A stretch of DNA of 64,000 nucleotides from Lachnoclostridium sp. An118 (GCF_002160985.1 NZ_NFLQ01000003.1:124001-188000); one strand, 5' to 3'; positions 1 to 9,293 are shown, numbered from the stretch's first letter. The notes: a model not told the origin generated them from the letters alone. Numbers and translations: made by a program.

Positions 1-76
1 AAACGATGTCGCCGCCAAAGTAGACGCCGAAGCAGATCAGGTCGAACACAATGAGAAATTGGATAAAATAATTCAT
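1..76 (-). CDS. Start of an unidentified membrane protein, cut by the window edge
   Basis: An ATG at 74-76 opens a frame that runs off the left edge. It encodes [20 protein letters not shown], a hydrophobic stretch that looks like an N-terminal membrane segment. Its start overlaps the stop of the 66-residue upstream gene as ATGA, so the two are probably translated together. It continues the ICE-A transfer operon. The family cannot be assigned from 25 residues. Confidence 0.6.
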   Translation of the reverse strand, partial: MNYFIQFLIVFDLICFGVYFGGDIV

Positions 77-273
77 TTTGCTTTTCTCCTTTCGCGCAGC
101 CACGCAGTCAGTTCTTTGTGGCAGAAGCCCACGCAGGGCTGGCCGGGGCGGTAGGTTCCGCAGCCATAGCAGGGGGGGCCGGGAGATAAAGAGGGAGGAC
201 GGGAAGCTGCCTTCCCGCCCTCCGGCCTGCGCGTCATCATGGGTTCATAAGGGCTGTCGGTGAACCGGGTCAT
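73..273 (-). CDS. Small Cys-containing ICE protein (66 aa)
   Basis: This 66-residue product has a Pro-rich N-terminal half and a [13 protein letters not shown]...C cluster of four cysteines near residues 35-51, which could bind a metal ion, followed by a basic tail. The start overlaps the stop of the DUF4366 gene (ATGA, 270-273) and the stop overlaps the next start (73-76). Both are signs of a coupled operon, and they are the main reason to regard so short an ORF as real. The function is unknown; the position in the transfer operon suggests an accessory role. Confidence 0.65.
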   Translation of the reverse strand: MTRFTDSPYEPMMTRRPEGGKAASRPPSLSPGPPCYGCGTYRPGQPCVGFCHKELTAWLRERRKAK

Positions 274-1052
274 TTGGCCGGGTTCTCGCTTTCCTCATCG
301 CCGCCCCCGCCGGCGTCCTCCGGCTCGTCAGATTCCTCGGTCTCCCAAGGGTCCTCGTCCTCCTGTTCGGTATCGTCCTCGCCGTAGTCGTAATCATCCA
401 GGTTGTCGCTGCCCTTGGTCTTGGGCTTCTGCTTGATGAATTTGAAGTAGACCAGCGCACCGATGCCGCCCAGCACAGCCAGCACCACCAGCAGCATCGC
501 CGGGTTCAGCCCTGCCGGTTCCTGTTCCGGCTCCGGCTCTGTTTCCGGGTCAGGGGTGGGTTCCGGCTCCTGGCCCGTACACTCTGCCATATTCACGGCG
601 CACACCGGGCAGGCCGTATTCACCGCACCGGCGGCGCACTTTTCCGTGCAGTTGCAGACGGCGGGCGTTTCCTCCGCCGTCTCGCCGTCCTCCATCAGCG
701 CCTCCAGGTCGGCCTCGTCCACCTGGTTCAAGAAGTGGACGGCGGTCTCCTTGTCCTCGTTGGCGCGGTCAATGAGGATGTAAAAATAGTTACCCGCCTT
801 GGTGGTGACGGTGATGAGCTGCTTGTTGCCGCCAAAGTCATCCACCAGGGCGGCGTTGCCCTCCGGGGTCAGGGCGGGGCTGTCCTCGGTTTCCTCCACC
901 ACCACGTTGCTGTCGTTGGTGGCGTCCGCCGCCGGTGTGGCCGTGGGCGCAGGGTCAGTGCCCTGGGCAAAGGCGGTCACAGAGAAGCCGCCCATCAGCA
1001 TCAGGCAGGTGCAAAGGGCGGCAAAGGTTCTGAAAATCTTTTTATTCTTCAT
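270..1052 (-). CDS. DUF4366 / CD1107-family secreted membrane protein
   Basis: The 260-residue protein starts with a clear signal peptide (basic MKNKK, hydrophobic core, cut after AFA near residue 29). A Thr/Asp/Glu-rich external region follows, then a cluster of cysteines (CNCTEKC...CPVC, about residues 132-153) and a Pro/Glu linker. A single membrane helix lies near residues 185-207, before a very acidic cytoplasmic tail. This matches the DUF4366 proteins found beside VirB4 and the CHAP hydrolase in CTn-type elements. It is probably a cell-envelope component of the transfer channel, but its biochemical role is not known. A ribosome site GGAGG precedes the ATG. Confidence 0.85.
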   Translation of the reverse strand: MKNKKIFRTFAALCTCLMLMGGFSVTAFAQGTDPAPTATPAADATNDSNVVVEETEDSPALTPEGNAALVDDFGGNKQLITVTTKAGNYFYILIDRANEDKETAVHFLNQVDEADLEALMEDGETAEETPAVCNCTEKCAAGAVNTACPVCAVNMAECTGQEPEPTPDPETEPEPEQEPAGLNPAMLLVVLAVLGGIGALVYFKFIKQKPKTKGSDNLDDYDYGEDDTEQEDEDPWETEESDEPEDAGGGGDEESENPAK

Positions 1053-1296
1053 GGGTCATTTCCTCCTGTTCGGGATTGGCAGAACCCACCGCCCGGCCGG
1101 GCACCATGCCGCCAGACAGCATGGCGGACAGCTGGGCCGGGGTCATACGCAGGGCGCGGACCATCTGGACGATCTCCAGGTTCTCCGCCTCGGTTTTCTG
1201 CGCTTCCAGGTCTTTCAGCTTTTCCTGCTGTTCCGCGATCTTCTCGCGGGTTTTGGCGATCTCCTGGTCGATGCGCTCGATTTTGTTTTTAGCCAT
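1042..1296 (-). CDS. DUF4315 family protein
   Basis: This 84-residue protein starts at ATG 1296 behind AGGAG; the frame is open further upstream but has no better start. Residues 1-40 ([20 protein letters not shown]) form a charged heptad-rich helix typical of a coiled coil. The rest resembles the DUF4315 signature ...[19 protein letters not shown]. It overlaps the DUF4366 start by 11 bases. DUF4315 genes always sit between the CHAP hydrolase and DUF4366 in this ICE family. No function has been shown. Confidence 0.85.
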   Translation of the reverse strand: MAKNKIERIDQEIAKTREKIAEQQEKLKDLEAQKTEAENLEIVQMVRALRMTPAQLSAMLSGGMVPGRAVGSANPEQEEMTHEE

Positions 1297-1329
1297 AGTC
1301 AAATCACTCCTATTCTTCATAAAAATTTG

Positions 1330-3063
1330 TCACCAGTTCATCAAGCCGTAGCCCTTGATGCACTCGTAGGTCAGGGAATAACTCTTGATTTTGCAGGCGT
1401 CGCCGGAATTACCCTCTACGGTGTAAACCCGGCTGCCGTCGGTGCCCACTACGATGCCCACATGGTCGGCGCTGCCATCCAAGTCCCAATCGAAGAAGAT
1501 AGCGTCGCCTGGGGCGATGTTGGCGTAATCCCGCCCGCCCCATTGTCCGTGCGACTGGAACCAGGGGATGCCCTGGGACTGGCAGGCGGCAAAGCGCGGC
1601 TCGGAAAGGCCCATCTGGCCGTAACACCAGGACACGAAGCAAGCGCACCACTCCACGCGGGAATTAAAGCCGTACCAGCTCCAATAGGGCTGGCCGCCCA
1701 CGTTGCCCACCTGGCTTTTGGCGATGTCCACCACCGCCTGATTGCCGGGCCGGGTGCCGTTGACAAACTCCACACCGGCCAAACTCTCGGAATCGCTGGT
1801 GTCGGCGGACCCGCCGCCGAAGATCAGGGGCTTGTTGCCCAGCGTCTGCCGGTACACCTGGTACATTTCCAGCTGATCCGGCGTCAGCAGCTCCAACGCC
1901 ACGGAGGAGATGGGCTTGCTGGTGAGGGTCACATTTAAGATGTAGTAGTTGTAGGGCACTTCCACGTCATACTCGTTGCCCTCGCTGTCTGTCCGGGTCT
2001 CGGTGCGGTAGCGCACCTCCACTTCCTCGGTCAGCGTCAGCTGGTATTGGGCCGCGAAAATGCGTTCCAGCTCCGCCTGGGCGCTTGCCCGCGTGTAGCC
2101 TTGCAGCACAGCGGACAGGTAGGCCGCCAGCTCGTGGGGGTCGTGGCCGATCATATCCAGGTCATAGCGGTACTCGTCATAGCCGGGGTGGCTGCTCTCG
2201 ATGTTGTCGATCTCGGCTTGCAGCGCGGCCTCCTTGGCGGCGTAGTTGGCCTCCACCGCCACCAGCTCCGGGTCATCCGATGGGTAGGTGGTGCCGGAGA
2301 TCATCGAACCGATGCTCTGCGCCATCATGGAGCAGGAGGACATGGTGTTGAGCAGCAAGCAGACGATTAAAAATAGGCCCAGGGCGATGCCAAAGCCCTT
2401 TTTATGGCGCATCACATAGGCCCCGGCCTGCTGGGCTTTCTCCTTGACCGTCTTGGCCGCTTTGCCGGTCTTTTGGGCGGCACCGGCGGCGCTCCCGCCG
2501 GACTGTGCGGCCCGTTTGGCGGCGGCGTACTGCTTCTTGATCTGCTGTTTCTGCTGCCAGCGGGACAGCGGGTTGCTGGCTGCCGCAGGGTTTTCATAGA
2601 CAGACTTCTGGAACAGCGCCTCGATGTTGGCCTTTTCCAGCTTCCGCTCGGCCTGGGCGGCCTTGCGGTAAGGTTTCAGTTTGTGGCTGCGGTAGCCCTC
2701 CCTCGCCAGATGCACGCCGGTCTCTACGGCTTCCTCAGACTTGTGGGCGCTTTCCACGCCCACGTTACCGTCCTCGGTCTTGCGGATCTCCTGGTGGAGC
2801 TTGCCCGCCACTGCGTTGCCCGGCGCGTCCCGCACTGTATGGGACAGTTTGGAGGGCGGCCGGGGCTTATCCTCCAGCACCAGCTTGGTCGTGACCTTGC
2901 CGGTCTTGGGGTCCACCTCGGCCCGTTTGACCTGCTTTTTCGGGATTTTTGCCTGCGCCTTGTCCGCTTTGACGGCGGCCTTCTCCGCCTTGCGGATGGG
3001 CTTTTCCAGCGCCGGGTCCGCCCGTTCTTCCTCCGTGAAGCGCAGGCGCGGTTCCTTAATCAA
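1330..3063 (-). CDS. CHAP-domain peptidoglycan hydrolase of the conjugation machinery (CD1108 family)
   Basis: This protein of about 577 residues has a long basic N-terminal region and a single membrane helix (GFGIALGLFLIVCLLL, near residue 225). An extracellular stalk leads to a C-terminal CHAP domain (about residues 445-575) with the expected Cys in EWCACFVSWC and His in DHVGIVV. It should cut peptidoglycan locally so that the transfer channel can cross the wall. The start is taken as TTG 3063, preceded by GGGGGAA and overlapping the upstream stop; the ORF extends further 5' only by reading another gene's frame. Confidence 0.85.
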   Translation of the reverse strand: MIKEPRLRFTEEERADPALEKPIRKAEKAAVKADKAQAKIPKKQVKRAEVDPKTGKVTTKLVLEDKPRPPSKLSHTVRDAPGNAVAGKLHQEIRKTEDGNVGVESAHKSEEAVETGVHLAREGYRSHKLKPYRKAAQAERKLEKANIEALFQKSVYENPAAASNPLSRWQQKQQIKKQYAAAKRAAQSGGSAAGAAQKTGKAAKTVKEKAQQAGAYVMRHKKGFGIALGLFLIVCLLLNTMSSCSMMAQSIGSMISGTTYPSDDPELVAVEANYAAKEAALQAEIDNIESSHPGYDEYRYDLDMIGHDPHELAAYLSAVLQGYTRASAQAELERIFAAQYQLTLTEEVEVRYRTETRTDSEGNEYDVEVPYNYYILNVTLTSKPISSVALELLTPDQLEMYQVYRQTLGNKPLIFGGGSADTSDSESLAGVEFVNGTRPGNQAVVDIAKSQVGNVGGQPYWSWYGFNSRVEWCACFVSWCYGQMGLSEPRFAACQSQGIPWFQSHGQWGGRDYANIAPGDAIFFDWDLDGSADHVGIVVGTDGSRVYTVEGNSGDACKIKSYSLTYECIKGYGLMNW

Positions 3064-3436
3064 ACCATTCCCCCAGCATGAGGGAGGCCGCCATGCTGGA
3101 AAGCTCCGCATAGGCCGCCAGCCCCAGCGGACCCACGAAGCGGCACTCGGTCAGGCAGGCGTAGAGCTGGGCCACTACGTCGGCCAAAATCTGGACCTCG
3201 GTGCCCTCCAGCACAGTCTCACCGGCCTGCCCGCGCTGGACCTTGGCGGCGCACAGAATCTCCACCAGCCGCAGCAGGCCGGTCTCGCCGGTCTCGGTCA
3301 GTTCAGCGGCCTGATCCGCCGCCGTGCGGCACTCGGAAACGGCGTCCGCCATCGCCGTCAGGAGCGCGGTGCGCTGGGTTTCCAGCGCCCGGTCCAGAAA
3401 CATCATGTGGTCGTTATGCAGAATTTCGGGTTTCAT
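3056..3436 (-). CDS. Conserved ICE protein of unknown function (126 aa)
   Basis: A mostly helical, soluble 126-residue protein without signal peptide or membrane segment. It lies between VirB4 and the CHAP hydrolase. Its ATG overlaps the VirB4 stop (ATGA, 3433-3436) and its stop overlaps the TTG start of the hydrolase, so it is translated as part of the transfer operon. I do not recognise a domain. The conserved position suggests a cytoplasmic accessory of the secretion ATPase, which is inference. Confidence 0.75.
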   Translation of the reverse strand: MKPEILHNDHMMFLDRALETQRTALLTAMADAVSECRTAADQAAELTETGETGLLRLVEILCAAKVQRGQAGETVLEGTEVQILADVVAQLYACLTECRFVGPLGLAAYAELSSMAASLMLGEWFD

Positions 3437-5880
3437 CGTCCATCAGCCTCCTTCATTTCCTGGGGTTTGGTCGTCATAATGCGATACAGTTCGGTGTTTT
3501 TCGGGAAGTGATCCACAAAGGGCAGAATCGTGGAGCCGTAGAACAGCAGCCCCTCGCCCTCGCCGGAGTGGGTCACATAGGACAGCTGGTGCGGGGAAAT
3601 GCCCAGCTGCCGGGCCAAAATCTGCCGGTCGCCGCCCGCCTGGTTGAGCATATACACGAAGTCGGAGTTTTCAAAGATGTTCTCCACCTCGCGGGAAGAA
3701 AGCAGGTCCTTCACGTTCTGGGTGATCCCGGTCGGGATGCCGCCCCACTTTCTGAACCGCTTCCAAATCTCCACCGTATAGGCGGCGGTCTGTTCCTCTT
3801 TGAGCAGCAGGTGCATCTCGTCGATGTAGTAGCGGGTGGACTTACGGGCCGCCCGGTTGATGGTGACGCGGTTCCACACCTGGTCCTGCACCACCAGCAT
3901 CCCGATCTTTTTCAGCTGCTTGCCCAGCTCCTTGATGTCATAGCAAACAATGCGGTTGTTGATGTCCACGTTGCTGCGGTGGTTGAACACGTTGAGGGAG
4001 CCGGTGACGTAGATTTCCAGCGCCGTGGCGATGTACTGCGCCTCTTTCTCATCCTGCGCCCGCAGCAGGTCGTATAAATCCTCCAGAATGGGCATATTCT
4101 CCGGGCGCGGATCGTTGAGGTAGTCCTGATAGACCAGCCGCACACAGCGGTCAATGATGGTTTTCTGTACCGGCTGTAATCCGTCCTTTCCGCCCACGAT
4201 CAGCTCGCACAGCGACAAGATGAAGTCGCTCTTCAGCGACAGCGGGCTTTCATCGTCCGAATAGTCCAGGTTCAGGTCCATCGGGTTGATGTAGTTGGTG
4301 GAGGTGGGCGAGATTTTGATGACCTGCCCGTGCAGGCGCTCCACCAGCGGCGCGTACTCGGCCTCCGGGTCGCAGATAATGACATCATCCGAAGTCAGCA
4401 GGAAGCAGTTGGCGATCTCGCGCTTGGCCGAAAAGCTCTTGCCGGAACCGGGCGTACCCAGAATCAGGCCGTTGGGGTTTTTCAGCAGCTTGCGGTCCAC
4501 CATGATGAGGTTATTGGACAGGGCGTTGATGCCGTAGTACAGCGCCTCTTTTCCGTTCTGAAAAAGCTCTTGGGTGGTGAACGGCACGAAGATGGCGGTA
4601 GAGCTGGTAGTCAGCCCCCGCTGAATTTCCACCTGGTTCAGCCCCAGCGGCAGAGAGGACATCAAGCCTTCCTCCTGCTGGAAGTCCAGCCGGGTCAGCT
4701 GGCAGTTGTACTTCTGTGCGATGGAACTGGCCTGGAAGATGTTGTTGCCCAGCTGGCGGGGATTGTCGGCGGTGTTCAGCACCAGGAACGTCACCAGGAA
4801 CATCCGCTCGTTGCGGCTTTGCAGGTCCTGCAACAGCTTCTTGGCCTCGGCCCCGTAGGTGGCAAGGTCGGACGGGATGATGTCCATGTCATACCCGGCG
4901 CGGACGGCCTTTTTCTGTTCCTCGATCTTGCTGCGGTCCAGGTCGGTGATTTTCCGCTTTACCGTCTTGATGGCCTTCACCTGATCCACCGACTGGATGT
5001 GCAGATTCACAATGAGGGAACTTTCCATATCGAGAAAGTCCGCCAGCATACGGTCATTCAGCTCCGGGGCCAGAATCTGCACGAAGCTGACGGCCCCGTA
5101 CTTCTTTCCCATGCGGAACTGCTTGCCGGTACGGAACTCGAAGCCGGACGGCGCGATAAAGTCCTTGGTGGAAAGGCCGCTGGGAGCCAGCCAGTCCCAC
5201 TCGAACTGGAAGGGCGCCTGCTCGTCCATGTGGAAGATGGCGTGAAGCTGGGCCAGCCGGGCTTTGCCGTCCAGAACCTCGGCGGCCACGCCCAACCGCT
5301 TAAAGTTGTTCAGCACATCGGTCTCGATGCGCTCCAGACGGGGCTTGGCGGAGCGGATGCTGTCGGCCTCGATGGAAAAGGTCAGGTACTTGGTCTTGAT
5401 AAGGCCGTTGTTGCCCCGCGCCAGCTGGTTTTGCAGCATCTGCGTGTACTCCACCCGGATGGGGTCAAAGTCATCCCCCTGGGCCGGGATGGTAATGCTG
5501 TTGGCGAAGGTCTCCTGGGACGCCGCCAGGTTCAAAAAGGACAACTGGAAACGGATGGAGCTGTCGAAGTAGTTGAGGAAATCGCACCAGCCTTCAAAGA
5601 TGGCGGTCTTGTCCTCGTTCTGGCTGAGCTGGTAGTTGATGTCCTGGAACTGAATGGTCTTGGTGTAGCGGCCATCCGCCACCTTGCAGATGCCGTCCGG
5701 CCACATCCGCTCATAGGGGATGCTGTCCTGGGCGGACCGCTCCTTTTTGCCCGTGCGGTTGGCGCGGGCAATCGCTGCCTCGATTTGTTTGCGTTCGGCG
5801 CGGGTCAGCTTACGCCGGGGTTTGGTCTGCGGCTCTGCCGGTTCGGCCTGCCGCTTTGTCTTTGCCGCGAACAATGTCAT
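3433..5880 (-). CDS. VirB4-type conjugation ATPase (TraE family)
   Basis: This ATPase of about 815 residues powers the type IV secretion channel. Walker A is GTPGSGKS near residue 475 and a Walker B-like stretch YYIDEMHLLL lies near 690. The start is ATG 5880, preceded by AAGGAGGTG. A longer frame exists up to 6021, but that part only reads the PrgI gene out of frame. It overlaps the 3' end of prgI by about 70 bases, the normal arrangement in this family. The frame is intact, so this step of the machinery is not damaged by the nested elements. Confidence 0.95.
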   Translation of the reverse strand: MTLFAAKTKRQAEPAEPQTKPRRKLTRAERKQIEAAIARANRTGKKERSAQDSIPYERMWPDGICKVADGRYTKTIQFQDINYQLSQNEDKTAIFEGWCDFLNYFDSSIRFQLSFLNLAASQETFANSITIPAQGDDFDPIRVEYTQMLQNQLARGNNGLIKTKYLTFSIEADSIRSAKPRLERIETDVLNNFKRLGVAAEVLDGKARLAQLHAIFHMDEQAPFQFEWDWLAPSGLSTKDFIAPSGFEFRTGKQFRMGKKYGAVSFVQILAPELNDRMLADFLDMESSLIVNLHIQSVDQVKAIKTVKRKITDLDRSKIEEQKKAVRAGYDMDIIPSDLATYGAEAKKLLQDLQSRNERMFLVTFLVLNTADNPRQLGNNIFQASSIAQKYNCQLTRLDFQQEEGLMSSLPLGLNQVEIQRGLTTSSTAIFVPFTTQELFQNGKEALYYGINALSNNLIMVDRKLLKNPNGLILGTPGSGKSFSAKREIANCFLLTSDDVIICDPEAEYAPLVERLHGQVIKISPTSTNYINPMDLNLDYSDDESPLSLKSDFILSLCELIVGGKDGLQPVQKTIIDRCVRLVYQDYLNDPRPENMPILEDLYDLLRAQDEKEAQYIATALEIYVTGSLNVFNHRSNVDINNRIVCYDIKELGKQLKKIGMLVVQDQVWNRVTINRAARKSTRYYIDEMHLLLKEEQTAAYTVEIWKRFRKWGGIPTGITQNVKDLLSSREVENIFENSDFVYMLNQAGGDRQILARQLGISPHQLSYVTHSGEGEGLLFYGSTILPFVDHFPKNTELYRIMTTKPQEMKEADGR

Positions 5881-6226
5881 ACACCTCCTTGTCGAGATTT
5901 GCCTGCCGCTCCAACACGGCATAGAAGTTGTTGGTGCGGTAGGGGCGCTGCTTGGGCCGGATGACGGCCACCTTGAGGATGTTGCCGATGATCTTTTCCA
6001 GGGGCTGGCCGTGTTTTTCATACATCGCCAGCATGAAAAAGGGCAGCATGACGAGCATCATGCACATGGCCGCCACGCTGTTGCCAGCAGGCCCCCGGAG
6101 CAAAAAGAAAAGCGGCACGCCGATGAGCGCCCCGCAGCCGAAGCAGACAAGCTGCCTCTTGGTTAAGTTGAACGCGACCTTGGTTTTGACTTTCGTCAGG
6201 TCTTTGGGTACGGGTACATAAGCCAT
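5810..6226 (-). CDS. PrgI-family membrane protein (VirB3-like)
   Basis: The 138-residue protein has a conserved start (MAYVPVPKDLTKVKTKVAFN). Two adjacent membrane helices follow (about residues 27-45 and 50-70), then a basic cytoplasmic tail ending in LDKEVYDIVRGKDKAAGR. PrgI proteins sit beside VirB4 and fill the place of VirB3 in Gram-positive conjugation systems. The gene lies 22 bases downstream of virB6 and overlaps virB4. The assignment rests on sequence pattern and position and is firm. Confidence 0.92.
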   Translation of the reverse strand: MAYVPVPKDLTKVKTKVAFNLTKRQLVCFGCGALIGVPLFFLLRGPAGNSVAAMCMMLVMLPFFMLAMYEKHGQPLEKIIGNILKVAVIRPKQRPYRTNNFYAVLERQANLDKEVYDIVRGKDKAAGRTGRAADQTPA

Positions 6227-6248
6227 TGGTAAATTCCCTCCCTCCGGG

Positions 6249-7118
6249 TCAATGTGCGTTGAATACGGCTTTGGACAGGCTGCCGGTCTTGAACAGCGTA
6301 AAGCAAAGCAGCACGGTGTAGCCCACGCAGCTCCAGATTGCCATGATGATGTCCTCCTCGGTGGCGATGTTCTGCACCAGCACGGCGTAGATCGCCACGC
6401 AGACGATAATCAAAAACGCCTGGAAGCCCAGGGCCAGCAGGCTGCGCAGGTAGTTCTGGCCCATGCCGCCCCATTCCTTGCCCATCATGGTCGCCATCGG
6501 GATGGGGGCCACCGACGTGACAAGGTAAATTTCGATCGTACGGCCATAAATCACGATGAAAATGCAGATATACAGCGCCCACATGGTAATGCCGATAAAG
6601 AGCGACTGGAACCACAGGCCGAACAGCGGCCCCAGGTCCATATCCATCAGCCGGGACTCCATATCGGTCATAACAGCGGAGATGTCGATGGAAGCGTCCG
6701 AGCCGATGATGCCGGACGCCTGGGCCACCACGCTTTGGGCCATATCGAACACGGCCATGACGAGGTTCCAGGTGTTGGTGACGAGCAAAATCGCGGCGGC
6801 GGACTTGAACACCCATTTGAAGATCATCCAGGTGTCCACATCATGCAGGTTGTTGCGGTCGGTAATCATCTGGATCAGCTCCAGCGTCATCACGATGGCC
6901 AGGATCACGCCAGCAATCGGCACCATGATGGAGTTGGAAAGGTTCTGGATCATACTGAAAATGCTGCCGTTCCACCCCTGCGGGGTCTGGCCCACCTGCG
7001 TGGCGATGTCCGCGACCTGCTGGTTCACACTGTCGAACATCCCCGTTAAGTTTCCCATGATGCCGCCCACCAGCATCTCTTTCAGCCAGTTGGTCAGGGC
7101 ATCCAATAAGAAATCCAT
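6249..7118 (-). CDS. VirB6/TrbL-like channel protein (CD1112 family)
   Basis: The 289-residue polytopic protein has a short amphipathic N-terminus and at least five hydrophobic segments (for example IMVPIAGVILAIVMTLELI near residue 68 and ALYICIFIVIYG near 182). It should form the inner-membrane part of the transfer channel. The sequence SVAPIPMATMMGKEWGGMGQNY is typical of the CD1112-type family. It follows Maff2 across a strong hairpin at 7141-7165. The start is ATG 7118 with AAAGGAGG upstream. Confidence 0.93.
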   Translation of the reverse strand: MDFLLDALTNWLKEMLVGGIMGNLTGMFDSVNQQVADIATQVGQTPQGWNGSIFSMIQNLSNSIMVPIAGVILAIVMTLELIQMITDRNNLHDVDTWMIFKWVFKSAAAILLVTNTWNLVMAVFDMAQSVVAQASGIIGSDASIDISAVMTDMESRLMDMDLGPLFGLWFQSLFIGITMWALYICIFIVIYGRTIEIYLVTSVAPIPMATMMGKEWGGMGQNYLRSLLALGFQAFLIIVCVAIYAVLVQNIATEEDIIMAIWSCVGYTVLLCFTLFKTGSLSKAVFNAH

Positions 7119-7140
7119 ACGGTGTCAAACCTCCTTTCAG

Positions 7141-7165
7141 CCCCTCCCGCTGTGCGCGGGAGGGG
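7141..7165 (-). terminator. GC-rich hairpin between Maff2 and virB6
   Basis: Perfect 10-base arms (CCCCTCCCGC / GCGGGAGGGG) enclose a 5-base loop. No long T-run follows on the minus strand, so it may be a processing or stabilising hairpin rather than a true terminator. It sits in the 70-base gap between the Maff2 stop and the virB6 start. Confidence 0.55.
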
Positions 7166-7188
7166 ACGAGGATTTCAGCGGGGTACGA

Positions 7189-7284
7189 TCAGACGGTGAA
7201 CAGGCCGGACAGCAGCGGTACGAGGACCATGCCAACGATGGCGACGCCCGCGCCGGCCATCAGCTGTTTCATGCCCTGGCTTTT
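7189..7284 (-). pseudogene. Maff2 gene, 3' fragment (cut by element M1)
   Basis: The last 31 codons of a Maff2-family mobile-element protein, KSQGMKQLMAGAGVAIVGMV..., end at TGA 7189. There is no start codon on this piece. The missing first 41 codons are at 19717-19839 on the far side of M1. Joining both pieces through the shared AA gives an uninterrupted 72-codon frame. Maff2 proteins are small two-helix membrane proteins encoded directly before VirB6 in CTn-type elements. Confidence 0.92.
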
Positions 7285-7373
7285 TACTGATGTGCGATAA
7301 AGAAGTAATAGAAATGTAAAAAATTTTGCCGTTCCTATCCGGCACTTGGCCATTGTGTCGGATAGGTCGGGCG

Positions 7374-8993
7374 TTAGGCTTCGGGCAAGTCAATCTTGCC
7401 GACAAAGCTGTAATAAATCTCAATGTCCTGCCTGCGGGTGCCGTTCTCGTCATAGCTACACTCATGCACGACGATTTTTTCAATCATTTCCCGCAAGAGG
7501 GTGGGGGTCAATTCCTCAAAGGCAAGGTGCTTTCGGACGATACCCATAAACTTTTCCGCGTTGACGGTGGCGGCCTGCGACTTGTCCAGTTCGGCCTGCA
7601 AAGCGGCGGCGCGGTCTTTCAGTTCCCGCTGTTCCTGCTCATAGTCTGCTGACAGTTCCATGAAACGCTCGTCACTGATTTTGCCGTTCACATTGTCCTC
7701 ATACAGCCGCTTAATAATGCGGCTCACTTCGGCAATGCGCTCCTGCGCCTGTTCAAGCTGCCTGGTGGTTGCGGCGGTCTTTCTCTTGCCGCCGATCTCG
7801 TTCTGCTGGATAAGCAGCTTCACAAAGCGGCTCTCATGCTTGGCGGCATACTCCGTCACTTGCCGGAGATTGGAGAGGACACCGGCGGTCAACAGGTCGG
7901 TGCGGATAAAGTGCGCCGTACAGTCGCGGGTGCGCTTCTTGTAGCTGCCGCAGATGTAACAGTCCTGCTTGCGGTTCTTGTTCTGATACCGCTGCTGGTA
8001 CATCACATGGCCGCAGTCGGCGCAGAACAGCATACCGGAGAACAGCCCCACTTCATCATAGCGGTTCGGGCGTTTGCGCTGCTTGCGTAACTCCTGCACG
8101 CGCTCCCATGTTTCCCGGTCTATGATAGGCTCATGGTGGTTCTCAAAAATGGCCTGCTTCTCCACGGGGTTCTCTACACTGTGTTTGACCTTGTAAGAGG
8201 GCTTTTCCGTCTTGAAGTTTACCAGACAGCCGGTGTACTCCCGGTTTTCGAGGATATGAACGACGGTGTTTGTCGCCCATTTACACTCATAGCCGGGGTG
8301 GTAGCGGCGTGTGCTGCCTGTCCTGCGGTATTCCAGCGTCCCCGGCGTGGGGATTTGCTGCTCCGTAAGCATACGGGCAATCTTGGTCGGGCCATTCCCG
8401 GCAAGGCAAAGCTGGTATATCTGCTGGACAACCGGCGCGGTTTCCTCGTCAACGATATAGTTCTCGTCCTCGTCCATGAGGTAGCCATAGACCGGCTTGC
8501 TGGTAACAGGCTTGCCGCTCATGCCTTTTGCTCGTTTTACTGCCTTGATTTTCTTGCTCGTATCTCTCACCAGCCATTCGTTGAACAGATTTCGCAGAGG
8601 GGTAAAATCGTTGTCCATGCTGCCGTTTGCGCTGTCCACATTGTCGTTGACAGCGATAAAACGCACTCCCTTTTGAGGGAACAGCATTTCCGTGTAAAAC
8701 CCTACCTGCAAGTAGTTTCGCCCTAACCGGCTCATGTCCTTGACTATGACGGTTCCGACTTTCCCGGCTTCAATGTCTGCAAGCATGGCTTGAAAACCGG
8801 GTCTTTGAAAGTTCGCGCCGGAGAAGCCGTCGTCGGTGTACCAGCGCAGATTAGTAAAGCCGTTCTGCTTGGCGTAGGTTTCCAAAATCCTTTTCTGGTT
8901 CGATATGGAATTACTCTCGCCTTGCAACTCGTCCTCATGGGACAATCTCGGATAAAGGGCGGTAATGAGGTTTTGGGTGGCTTGTCTTAACAT
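7374..8993 (-). CDS. Large serine recombinase (TnpX-like) of M1
   Basis: The 539-residue protein has an N-terminal resolvase catalytic domain (ALYPRLSHEDELQGES, catalytic serine at residue 18), the arginine-containing helix [15 protein letters not shown], a recombinase domain, and a zinc ribbon (CADCGHVMYQQR...CYICGSY, about residues 335-360). A coiled coil is followed by a C-terminal DUF4368-type region (IEIYYSFVGKID). It should excise M1 as a circle and reinsert it. It begins at ATG 8993 after GGAGG and ends about 90 bases from the M1 junction, as expected for the element's own integrase. Confidence 0.93.
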   Translation of the reverse strand: MLRQATQNLITALYPRLSHEDELQGESNSISNQKRILETYAKQNGFTNLRWYTDDGFSGANFQRPGFQAMLADIEAGKVGTVIVKDMSRLGRNYLQVGFYTEMLFPQKGVRFIAVNDNVDSANGSMDNDFTPLRNLFNEWLVRDTSKKIKAVKRAKGMSGKPVTSKPVYGYLMDEDENYIVDEETAPVVQQIYQLCLAGNGPTKIARMLTEQQIPTPGTLEYRRTGSTRRYHPGYECKWATNTVVHILENREYTGCLVNFKTEKPSYKVKHSVENPVEKQAIFENHHEPIIDRETWERVQELRKQRKRPNRYDEVGLFSGMLFCADCGHVMYQQRYQNKNRKQDCYICGSYKKRTRDCTAHFIRTDLLTAGVLSNLRQVTEYAAKHESRFVKLLIQQNEIGGKRKTAATTRQLEQAQERIAEVSRIIKRLYEDNVNGKISDERFMELSADYEQEQRELKDRAAALQAELDKSQAATVNAEKFMGIVRKHLAFEELTPTLLREMIEKIVVHECSYDENGTRRQDIEIYYSFVGKIDLPEA

Positions 8994-9023
8994 AAAATCC
9001 TCCGTTTCCGACAGCCAGCCCCA

Positions 9024-9055
9024 CTATTCCGTGGTTTCATTGTACCACGGAATAG
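9024..9055. promoter_or_regulatory. Inverted repeat upstream of the M1 recombinase
   Basis: Perfect 12-base arms (CTATTCCGTGGT / ACCACGGAATAG) around an 8-base loop lie 30 bases before the recombinase start, and imperfect pairing extends outwards (CAGCC...GGCTG). No T-run follows, so an operator or mRNA structure limiting recombinase expression is more likely than a terminator. That is inference. Confidence 0.5.
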
Positions 9056-9104
9056 GGCGGGCTGTATAGCGGCAAAAGTGTAAAATCTGCTTCTTTATGA
9101 TTTG

Positions 9105-9293
9105 TCAAATTGCCGGTTTTTGTGTAGCAGCGGCTTCCGCTTCCAGTACCCGCGCCATTTTGTCGGCGGCGGTGGTGGTAGTGTCTTTCTTGAAATAGCC
9201 GGACACGACAAGGACGGAATTGCCCATGCGGATTTCCGTCACGCAGTCGGGGCGGCGGGTGGTGCGGGTGTCGGGCTGCTTGTTATCTGCCAT
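9105..9293 (-). CDS. tnpW: TnpW-family transposon protein of M1
   Basis: This 62-residue protein (ATG 9293, AGGAG upstream) contains VTEIRMGNSVLVVSGYFKKD followed by TTTTAADKMARVLE. That pattern belongs to TnpW-like proteins, which recur in Tn4451-type elements. It follows the DnaC-like gene by 14 bases. The role is not established. A shorter relative is encoded by M2 at 21411-21602 in the same relative position. Confidence 0.75.
   Translation of the reverse strand: MADNKQPDTRTTRRPDCVTEIRMGNSVLVVSGYFKKDTTTTAADKMARVLEAEAAATQKPAI

Noticed and set aside
4330-5964. Long plus-strand open frame (544 codons) opposite virB4
   Set aside because: It is antisense to a clear ATPase gene in GC-rich DNA, has no ribosome site and no recognisable protein pattern. 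The same holds for other long antisense frames, for example at 799-1938, 6252-7049, 11888-12856 and 23947-25743.
5881-6021. 47-residue N-terminal extension of VirB4
   Set aside because: It is the PrgI gene read in another frame; ATG 5880 has a strong ribosome site.
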